Part shown: positions 1 through 5,060 of the stretch, in pieces
Layout: each line of letters opens with the position of its first letter
How positions within the stretch are numbered: position 1 is the stretch's first letter
Origin: Bdellovibrionota bacterium
GTDB taxonomy: Bacteria > Bdellovibrionota > Bacteriovoracia > Bacteriovoracales > Bacteriovoracaceae
DNA: 5,060 bases
Assembly: GCA_030836365.1 (NCBI GenBank)
Contig: JAURQB010000058.1
Location: 1-5,060 of the forward strand
Direction of reading: 5' to 3'
Made by a program: the position numbers and the translations under genes
Notes under the pieces: generated by a model
The model's input: the letters and a program-made list of their open reading frames with translations, nothing else
Told to the model about the DNA's origin: nothing
Database searches by the model: none

Positions 1-893
1 ACAACAGTAATATTAGGCAATCTTCCCAAGGGTTTTAAGGAAAAGCGAACATGTCTAGCAAGCGCCCTATTAAAACATAAAAATAGTATTTTTTGATTAT
101 TAGAAAATCTGCGAATAAGCTCGATGGCCATGAGTGTTTTACCAGTTCCTGCCCCACCAGATAAAGCCACAAAATTCAATTGCTCGATAATATTTAAATA
201 AGCATTTTGAGTAGGCGAAAAAGTCATGGTTTCCTCTTCTGCATCAATTTGATGACGAAGAGTCAGTTTCACAGGTAGGTCATTTCCAACTAAAAGCTTA
301 TCAAAAGCCTTAATTATTGGGGGTCCTAGACGATAAATTTCTTTATCTCCTCGAAACCATCGACATACTTGGCTTAAAGCTTTCGTTATATCAAGCATAC
401 TTTCTTGAAATAAAAAAATATCAGATGGCATATCAGGACCAAAGGGTCGAGGATCTTGGGGTTTGGGCGTATCGGGAAAACATACAGCATGAACACAGTT
501 AATAAATTGGTCTTTGTATGCATCCGAATGTTTTTTAAATAAATCAAAAATATTTAATTGTGCTGAACGGGCTTGGGCAACAGGGTTTTTAATTGGGAAG
601 GTCTCATTAGTGTCACGTCGAGTAGAGGTAAATTGTTGATCTTTGGCCCTGTAGCCAATTAATCCTCCTTTTATCTCTAAAAAAATAATTCCTTCATTAG
701 GAAGAAGAACAATCATATCGCATTCTCCTTCTGTTTTATTGCCGTCGTATCCTTTTTTAAAAAAGTGACACTGACAATAAATTTTTGCATCTTCGGGAAG
801 TGATTTATGAAGAGCTTTATAAACTTTTAATTCTGATAAAAATTTCGGGTTTTGATATATGTCAGATAGAGTACTGGGAAAGACGTCAGCCAT
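1..893 (-). CDS. NERD-domain nuclease / SF1 (UvrD-like) helicase, C-terminus beyond window
   Basis: The frame is open from the ATG at 893 to the left edge: 297 residues, unfinished. An in-frame TAA directly precedes the ATG, so the start is fixed. A GGGG ribosome site lies 4 nt upstream. The N-terminal domain is NERD, a nuclease-related member of the PD-(D/E)XK superfamily. D59 sits in ECDMIVLLPNEG, and E73-I-K75 in IIFLEIKGG gives the D...ExK catalytic pattern. NPVAQARSAQLNIF (residues ~103-116) matches the conserved NERD glutamine helix. A linker to about 224 leads into a helicase core. TFSPTQNAYLNII (224-236) is a Q-like lead-in, Walker A is SGGAGTGKT at about 245-253, and LFLCFNRALARHVR (270-283) fits motif Ia. 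The remaining helicase motifs (II-VI) lie outside the window. Such fusions are known as stand-alone NERD-helicases and in defence islands. Placement after dndE suggests a link to phosphorothioation defence, but this is inference. Confidence 0.88.
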   Translation of the reverse strand, partial: MADVFPSTLSDIYQNPKFLSELKVYKALHKSLPEDAKIYCQCHFFKKGYDGNKTEGECDMIVLLPNEGIIFLEIKGGLIGYRAKDQQFTSTRRDTNETFPIKNPVAQARSAQLNIFDLFKKHSDAYKDQFINCVHAVCFPDTPKPQDPRPFGPDMPSDIFLFQESMLDITKALSQVCRWFRGDKEIYRLGPPIIKAFDKLLVGNDLPVKLTLRHQIDAEEETMTFSPTQNAYLNIIEQLNFVALSGGAGTGKTLMAIELIRRFSNNQKILFLCFNRALARHVRFSLKPLGRLPNITV

Positions 894-902
894 TTAACCC
901 CA

Positions 903-1256
903 TTAGCTTTTTCGATAAGGCTCAATCACTTTCATTGCATGATCAAAATTTTTACGGTGCATCCAATCATTAGCGCGATTATTGTGAATAATTAATTTAT
1001 CACTTAGAGCTTCACGAATTTCGCCTTTAATCGAATAAGCTTGTGTTAGGGAAACATTGGAGCAAATAATATCAAAATGAAATTGATCTTTGAAATGCTT
1101 TCGATAAAGCGATCTCGCTTTTTTCTCAGTCATACCGACTGCAATTTTAAAATGATCTTTATTCACATGAAGGGCTTGGTCTCGTTTTCTCGGATCACCT
1201 TGATTACAAGAAACAAGATTTTCATTGATTAATGTAACAACAAAAACAATAGCCAT
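903..1256 (-). CDS. Small protein, possible divergent GIY-YIG (T5orf172-like) nuclease
   Basis: A 117-residue protein, between the 64-residue protein and the NERD-helicase gene. An in-frame TGA lies eight codons upstream and no other start codon occurs between, so the ATG at 1256 is fixed. No Shine-Dalgarno sequence precedes it. The layout resembles small GIY-YIG proteins. An N-terminal hydrophobic strand, VFVVTL (residues 4-9), sits where GIY would be. FKIAVGMTEKKAR (36-48) resembles the K-I-G-M-T...R signature of T5orf172-type members. FDIICSN (61-67) is a following strand, and E79 (KGEIREAL) and N97 (NRANDWM) are candidates for the metal-binding glutamate and the late asparagine. The tyrosines of the GIY motif are missing, and AVGMT replaces the usual IGMT, so activity is uncertain. 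It could instead be a non-catalytic GIY-YIG relative or an unrelated protein. Coding is well supported by its place in the run of genes; the family is tentative. Confidence 0.6.
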   Translation of the reverse strand: MAIVFVVTLINENLVSCNQGDPRKRDQALHVNKDHFKIAVGMTEKKARSLYRKHFKDQFHFDIICSNVSLTQAYSIKGEIREALSDKLIIHNNRANDWMHRKNFDHAMKVIEPYRKS

Positions 1257-1262
1257 AAATTT

Positions 1263-1291
1263 AGTATAACAAAAATTTCAAGGGAAGCTAA
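1263..1291 (-). promoter_or_regulatory. Weak candidate promoter before the 117-residue gene
   Basis: Within the only intergenic gap of any size (46 bp) the minus strand carries TATACT at 1268-1263, a good -10 match. The hexamer 17 bp upstream (1291-1286) reads TTAGCT, a poor -35. The ATG begins just 6 nt after the -10 box, so a transcript from here would start at or near the A of the start codon. The region is AT-rich, so a chance match is quite possible. Confidence 0.25.
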
Positions 1292-1302
1292 GAGAGGATT
1301 AT

Positions 1303-1497
1303 TTATTCTTCAATAACTTCAGAACCATAGTCATTATTGACAAGTTTTTCGTCTACATCTTTCCAAAAATCATCATTATTGAGAATTTTTTGCATGCCCG
1401 CACTTTCTGCCTCGCTCTGATTTTCTGCTTCAATTTCAATCTCAGTTTCCTTAACAATAGTTCGGTACGAACTAACTTTGACCTTATATTTCGGCAT
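1303..1497 (-). CDS. Small acidic protein, possibly DpnD/PcfM-like
   Basis: A 64-residue protein starts 2 bp after the dndE stop, so it is very likely co-transcribed and translationally coupled. Only a weak GGAT sits upstream as a ribosome site. It opens with a beta-rich segment, PKYKVKVSSYRTIVKETEIE, and continues IEAENQSEAESAGMQKIL. This is the pattern of small one-domain proteins in which a strand, a variable loop and a strand ending in EAEN/EAES precede an alpha helix. It recalls DpnD/PcfM-like proteins, whose namesake dpnD lies next to the dpnC (DpnI) restriction gene of Streptococcus pneumoniae. The C-terminal half is strongly acidic (DDFWKDVDEKL, EVIEE). No catalytic residues, cysteines or signal peptide are seen. 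The family link is from memory and weak, and the function is unknown. Coding status is supported by tight spacing and a regular composition. Confidence 0.72.
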   Translation of the reverse strand: MPKYKVKVSSYRTIVKETEIEIEAENQSEAESAGMQKILNNDDFWKDVDEKLVNNDYGSEVIEE

Positions 1498-1499
1498 TT

Positions 1500-1889
1500 T
1501 TAAGCTAATCCAAGCTCAGCAAAATCAGCAATTGATCGGATATGTTTTTGGGAAGCGATCAAGGATAGTCCTCTTTGCACATGAGCACGTAATTGATCAT
1601 TTAAAGTTTCATTATCAATAGAGAGTTTTTCTTGCACCATTCGACTCTTTAATAATGCCAGGATGAGGTGTTCATAATCACCTGCAAAAATTTTCCAGTC
1701 AATCTCACGAAGAATTTTATCTTCTTTTGCAAGAGGTGGTGGCGGAAGATCACTGGACAAAGAAACTGTTAACGCCCAACGACAAATTACATTCATAGTT
1801 TCGATCTTAGTATTTCTTTTAATAGTAGAAATTTCAATGGAAGAGCGCTCAGATAATTTTAAACTTTCTATTTTTAGAGCTTCAGCCAT
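1500..1889 (-). CDS. dndE: DNA phosphorothioation protein DndE
   Basis: DndE is the small third member of the DndCDE modification complex. The E. coli protein is a tetramer that binds nicked double-stranded DNA through surface lysines. This one has 129 residues, slightly longer than the roughly 110-120 typical of the family. The N-terminal third contains a basic patch and helix, IKRNTKIETMNVICRWALT (residues ~23-41), matching the family pattern in which a basic segment leads into an R-x-A-L helix. A proline run, DLPPPP, follows. The C-terminal end carries HVQRGLSLIASQKHIRSIAD, a typical DndE ending in which the protein closes with a short helix. The ATG follows the dndD TAA with no gap, and an AGAGGGG ribosome site lies 9 nt upstream within the dndD end. 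Position directly after dndD supports the call. No membrane segment or signal peptide is seen. Confidence 0.92.
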   Translation of the reverse strand: MAEALKIESLKLSERSSIEISTIKRNTKIETMNVICRWALTVSLSSDLPPPPLAKEDKILREIDWKIFAGDYEHLILALLKSRMVQEKLSIDNETLNDQLRAHVQRGLSLIASQKHIRSIADFAELGLA

Positions 1890-3848
1890 TTAAAAGTACC
1901 CCTCTTTAATTTTTGTCGCCCCAACACTATCATCAAATTCTAAAAGATAACTTTGAGCAATGTTAGGTTTAAGTTGATTGTATAAATCTTTTACAATCTC
2001 TTCATCAGTTGATAATAGAATTGTCTGCTTACTGGCTTTAGGAAAATAATTTTTTACCAACTTTAATCGGTGTTCACTATCTAATCGTCCCATTGGTGTG
2101 TCAATGATTGCAGGTATATCTTGAGAGGCTGTTCTAACTAATCCCCAAATAACCGCTACCGCAAAAAGCTGTCTTTCGCCAGCAGAAAATTTATCAGGAT
2201 CAAAACGTTCTTCATTTTTCTTCAATATAGAAATTGATAAGTCAGTAGGATTAATTTGAACCGTGGAGATAAAGTTCTTTTTTCTTAAAAGTTCATTAAA
2301 AGAGTCTGTGATATTTTGTTCTAATCGAATACTATGATGCGCGATTACTCGTTCTTTGAATACTCTCATTGTATTTTGTACTTTTTCTGCGTGTCGAATA
2401 ATTCGATGGGCACTGTCTTGAGTTGTTTCATTAGTAATTTTTTCTTCATAATAAGAGGCTAATTCTCTTTCTAAACTTTCTCGTTCATGATTCATGGAGG
2501 CGAGTTCACGGTCAGCAATTTCAATGCGATGATTATTATACTGAAGATCTTTTTCTTTGAGACGAATTTGATCATAGATATCTTGGATTGCTTCCTGTGA
2601 CGGGCTGGTATCGAGTACTTTATTTAAAGAGGCTAGTTTTCGATTAATATCCTTGATTTCCTTATAATTTTCTATGGCTTGTTCCCGATCAGGCAAAGAT
2701 TGCTGACCGGACTCGAAATCAGTGAGGGCTTGAATTTCATTATCGTTAAAGAGAATGGTTTGACTGATTAGATCCTTATTCTTACTTTTCAGACCCTGCA
2801 TAAAGGTCTGAACAGAGGAAATCGTCTCTGGATGTTGATTTTCTAAATAACCCAAAATTTGTTGATCATGATCTTCAATAATTTCTGAAAATTCTTTTAG
2901 CTTTACAATCTTTTTTTCTTGTGTGGCTTGTTCTGCAAGGGCAGATATTTTATTTTTTAAGATAAAAAATGGTAAAAAACGACTGGCTAAACGACGTAAA
3001 TTAATTTCAATATCTTGTTTGCGTTTATCCAATTTGAAAATTTCATTTTGAATTTCATTTTTTTTTAAAAATAAATCCTCTCCTTTAATTTCTAATTGTT
3101 GGTTTAGATTATTGATTTCATCTTGTAGAACATGTCCATCATTTTCTAAATCTTGGCGCTTTTCATTTTGATCTTTTAATTTAACAAGTAAATCTTGAAG
3201 ATTTTTTTCTTTAAGTTCAAATCGCTGGAGAGTTTGATTGTTTAGAGTAGTTTTTTGTTTTTCCCGTTTTAAATAACTTAAGTCATTAATTAAGCGATCA
3301 GTGATATCGAGGCCCAATAAAGTATTAATGGCATCATTAAGAACATCTTTTGAAGCGCTTAAGTCTGCAAGACTTTCAATTTTTTCACCATCAAAGAAAA
3401 ATAATTTAGAAAGCCTAATCGGTAAAATTTCGTTGATGATGATCGGCCAGTTCTCTTCGACGACCCGTTGATCATCTTCTTCTGAGACAACCTGAAAATT
3501 TTCTTTTACCCGATCATTTTTTTCTTCCCAGTGTCGGATTAAGGTATATCTTCTCAGTCCTCCTTCACGAGGTAAATCAAGTGTTAATCTTATAGTAGCT
3601 CCTTCTTTTCGACGATTATGAATATAGTCTTTTAAAAAGAGATCGTAGTTGGAACCTGAGTCACGAATTTGTTGAATTTGCTTGCCGTATAAAACGATAT
3701 AAAGAGAGTCAAGAAATGTGGTTTTACCACACCCATTCTTTCCTCCAATTAAAATGATATTTTTCTGTGAGCTTTGTCCATCAAGGTGAAATGTTTGCTT
3801 GTCACCATAGGCGCCAAAGTTTTCCAAGGATAATTCAACAAATCTCAT
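1890..3848 (-). CDS. dndD: DNA phosphorothioation ATPase DndD (SMC/Rad50-like)
   Basis: DndD is the ATPase of the DndCDE complex, built like Rad50/SMC proteins, and is thought to open or nick DNA or provide energy for sulfur insertion. The protein has 652 residues, close to the usual family length. An ABC-type ATPase head is split around a coiled coil. Walker A is GGKNGCGKTT at residues 35-44. The motif LFFFDGEKIESLA at about 149-161 is typical of DndD. Residues ~185-500 are charged, heptad-rich coiled coil, broken near 290-297 by a hydrophobic RFLPFFIL segment. The signature motif is KFSAGERQL near 553-561, Walker B is AIIDTPMGRLD at 580-590, and the switch/H-loop region is LLSTDEEI near 611-618. 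No CxxC zinc hook is present; C40 in Walker A is the only cysteine found. The ATG overlaps the dndC stop by 4 bp, with AGGAGGT about 12 nt upstream, so translational coupling is likely. Confidence 0.96.
   Translation of the reverse strand: MRFVELSLENFGAYGDKQTFHLDGQSSQKNIILIGGKNGCGKTTFLDSLYIVLYGKQIQQIRDSGSNYDLFLKDYIHNRRKEGATIRLTLDLPREGGLRRYTLIRHWEEKNDRVKENFQVVSEEDDQRVVEENWPIIINEILPIRLSKLFFFDGEKIESLADLSASKDVLNDAINTLLGLDITDRLINDLSYLKREKQKTTLNNQTLQRFELKEKNLQDLLVKLKDQNEKRQDLENDGHVLQDEINNLNQQLEIKGEDLFLKKNEIQNEIFKLDKRKQDIEINLRRLASRFLPFFILKNKISALAEQATQEKKIVKLKEFSEIIEDHDQQILGYLENQHPETISSVQTFMQGLKSKNKDLISQTILFNDNEIQALTDFESGQQSLPDREQAIENYKEIKDINRKLASLNKVLDTSPSQEAIQDIYDQIRLKEKDLQYNNHRIEIADRELASMNHERESLERELASYYEEKITNETTQDSAHRIIRHAEKVQNTMRVFKERVIAHHSIRLEQNITDSFNELLRKKNFISTVQINPTDLSISILKKNEERFDPDKFSAGERQLFAVAVIWGLVRTASQDIPAIIDTPMGRLDSEHRLKLVKNYFPKASKQTILLSTDEEIVKDLYNQLKPNIAQSYLLEFDDSVGATKIKEGYF
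1899..1905 (-). promoter_or_regulatory. Ribosome binding site of dndE
   Basis: The minus strand reads AGAGGGG, 9 nt before the dndE ATG and within the end of dndD. It supports the ATG at 1889, which follows the dndD stop codon without a gap. Confidence 0.6.
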
Positions 3849-5060
3849 TGAGAGGCTTCAACCTCCTCACTAGGAACCTCATAATCTTGGTCTTCAATTT
3901 TCTTCTTATATTCTTGTTTTTTGCGGAAAACCTCCTTGGCGTGTTCGAGGGCCTCCTCCTTACTATCAAAAAAGTTACGTTTAAAAGACTTTTCCATCTC
4001 TTGAAATAATTGATGACGGCGAAGCTCATTTTTATAAGACTGTTCCATTGAAATTAACTCCCGACAAAGCTCGAAATGCAGATCATTTTCACCTGCAATA
4101 TCTTTAAGGATATTCATTTCAGCATGACTAAATGGTTGAACAAACTTTAAGGGCTCTAACTGTATTTCTTCTCCCATTTCCTCTTTGTAAATTCGTGGCA
4201 AGCTATCTTCAATTTCATGTTTTTCTTCTACCCAAATTCGACGAATTTCATTTAACTCCTCAACACGAATTAATTCGATATTTCGAAGTTGATCGGGTGT
4301 TTTAGGATTAGAGCGGACAAGCTTTTGCGTTTGAAGAAGTTTACGTAAATAATTTTCTCTGACGCTTTGTAAATAAGGTCCGTGGATATTGACAGCTTCG
4401 CCATCGCGCTCAAAAATATCAATACTGCCAGAACGACGACGAAAATCTCTTAAATGATGATCTAAATTTTCATTACCACGAAAATCCAGCATGTTGCGAT
4501 AATCTAATAGAGGTTTGAGCCACTCATTCTCATCATCATTCATGACCATAGCCTGCATAGACTTATCTTTTTCAACCATAGTACAAACCCAACATCCAAA
4601 GCGGGAGTCGCCACAAGAGGGTGTGGTTTTATCCATCACTAAAGGGCATTCGTTATCCTCTGTAGCACCACGATACATATTTAATAAATCTTTATTATTA
4701 ATTCCCCAAGGATTAGGGACTTGTGTTAAGAATAACCAAACTTCATCGTTCGACCAGTCACGAATAGGTGGGTAGACAAACGTATTTTGTTGAGATTGAT
4801 GAGGACTCAAAACATCTCGGATACTATCTTTTTGATAACCTTTCATTCGTTCACCGCGCGCTTGGCTTTCTTGAAAACGAGTTCCTAGCAATATAATAGC
4901 TTGGCGAGTTTCGGTAAGGCGTTCTTCCACAAATCTTGTGACGGGGTCAATTTTCATACGCTCTGTACACCAACGAAAACGATTACGAGGTGCGGGGTAT
5001 CCTCGTCCAATTAGATTTGCCCAAAAACTGTCTTTAGGATCAGGATGAAGGAGATGAACT
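3845..5060 (-). CDS. dndC: DNA phosphorothioation sulfurtransferase DndC (5' end beyond window)
   Basis: DndC is a PP-loop ATP-pyrophosphatase of the PAPS-reductase-like family that carries a [4Fe-4S] cluster. It is thought to activate the DNA backbone and pass on sulfur received from DndA/IscS. About 404 residues are visible. The frame runs open to the right edge, so the true start and the N-terminal PP-loop (SGGKDS-type) are not seen. The visible part opens with HPDPKDSFWANLIGRGYP and then FRWCTER, both typical of DndC. A cysteine cluster follows: ECPLVMDKT, PSCGDSRFGCWVC, at visible residues 138, 149, 156 and 159, the expected Fe-S ligands. RNPWG-like PNPWGINNKDL and the DFRGNENLDHHLRDFRRRSG stretch also fit the family. 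The C-terminal ~100 residues are charged and probably helical. The stop overlaps the dndD start (ATGA). An ATG at 4957 lies inside the conserved core and is not the real start. Identification is by recalled family motifs and is very secure. Confidence 0.95.
   Translation of the reverse strand, partial: VHLLHPDPKDSFWANLIGRGYPAPRNRFRWCTERMKIDPVTRFVEERLTETRQAIILLGTRFQESQARGERMKGYQKDSIRDVLSPHQSQQNTFVYPPIRDWSNDEVWLFLTQVPNPWGINNKDLLNMYRGATEDNECPLVMDKTTPSCGDSRFGCWVCTMVEKDKSMQAMVMNDDENEWLKPLLDYRNMLDFRGNENLDHHLRDFRRRSGSIDIFERDGEAVNIHGPYLQSVRENYLRKLLQTQKLVRSNPKTPDQLRNIELIRVEELNEIRRIWVEEKHEIEDSLPRIYKEEMGEEIQLEPLKFVQPFSHAEMNILKDIAGENDLHFELCRELISMEQSYKNELRRHQLFQEMEKSFKRNFFDSKEEALEHAKEVFRKKQEYKKKIEDQDYEVPSEEVEASQ
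3861..3867 (-). promoter_or_regulatory. Ribosome binding site of dndD
   Basis: The minus strand reads AGGAGGT here, a near-perfect Shine-Dalgarno sequence, inside the last codons of dndC. The spacing to the dndD ATG is 12 nt, longer than ideal. Together with the ATGA overlap it suggests that dndD translation is coupled to that of dndC. Confidence 0.6.

Noticed and set aside
317..502. Open frame of 61 codons on the plus strand
   Set aside because: It lies opposite the NERD-helicase gene, whose frame carries recognisable domains. There is no ribosome site and no family resemblance.
785..973. Open frame of 62 codons on the plus strand
   Set aside because: It is antisense to the start of the NERD-helicase gene and the end of the 117-residue gene, with no independent support.
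2788..2812. Perfect 8-bp inverted repeat (TTCAGACC / GGTCTGAA, 9-nt loop) inside dndD
   Set aside because: It lies within the coiled-coil coding region and no T-run follows on either strand, so it is not a terminator. A single 8-bp repeat in about 5 kb is compatible with chance.
3767..4029. Overlapping open frames on both strands across the dndC-dndD junction
   Set aside because: They are out of frame with dndC and dndD, which account for this stretch. The hydrophobic plus-strand translation is a by-product of AT-rich, lysine/glutamate-rich coding DNA read antisense.
4515..4775. Open frame of 86 codons on the plus strand
   Set aside because: It lies opposite the conserved iron-sulfur cysteine region of dndC and has no features of its own.
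4957..4957. ATG at 4957 as the start of dndC
   Set aside because: The frame continues upstream with DndC-typical residues (HPDPKDSFW, FRWCTER), so this is an internal methionine.

Overview
The window carries most of a DNA phosphorothioation (Dnd) gene cluster, all on the minus strand and read from right to left: dndC (5' end lost at the right edge), dndD, dndE, a 64-residue protein, a 117-residue possible GIY-YIG-type nuclease, and a NERD-nuclease/SF1-helicase protein cut by the left edge. The DNA is AT-rich by eye, with A/T-ending codons and ATG starts at every complete gene. A low-GC bacterium is likely, perhaps a gammaproteobacterium, but nothing here fixes the taxon.

Right part (about 1500-5060): dndC, dndD and dndE. 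DndC is the PP-loop, iron-sulfur sulfurtransferase, DndD an SMC/Rad50-like ATPase, and DndE a small nicked-DNA-binding protein. Together they replace a non-bridging phosphate oxygen of the DNA backbone with sulfur. The sulfur would come from a cysteine desulfurase (DndA or IscS), which is not in the window. The junctions are extremely tight: dndC and dndD overlap by 4 bp (ATGA), and the dndE ATG directly follows the dndD stop codon. This points to one transcript and coupled translation.

Left part (1 to about 1500): three genes continue in the same direction. The 64-residue protein starts 2 bp after dndE and faintly resembles DpnD/PcfM-like small proteins. After a 46-bp gap comes the 117-residue protein with a plausible degenerate GIY-YIG fold. 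Nine bp further on begins the NERD-helicase protein, with a clear PD-(D/E)XK motif and a Walker A motif. The window ends before the remaining helicase motifs.

Working model (inference): dndCDE sulfur-modify the host DNA, and the downstream nuclease/helicase genes are a candidate defence or restriction arm, in the place where dndFGH might be expected. No dndF, dndG, dndH or dndB is visible, although they could lie outside the window. There is no gene-free stretch longer than 46 bp, and no RNA gene, IS element or CRISPR array was seen.
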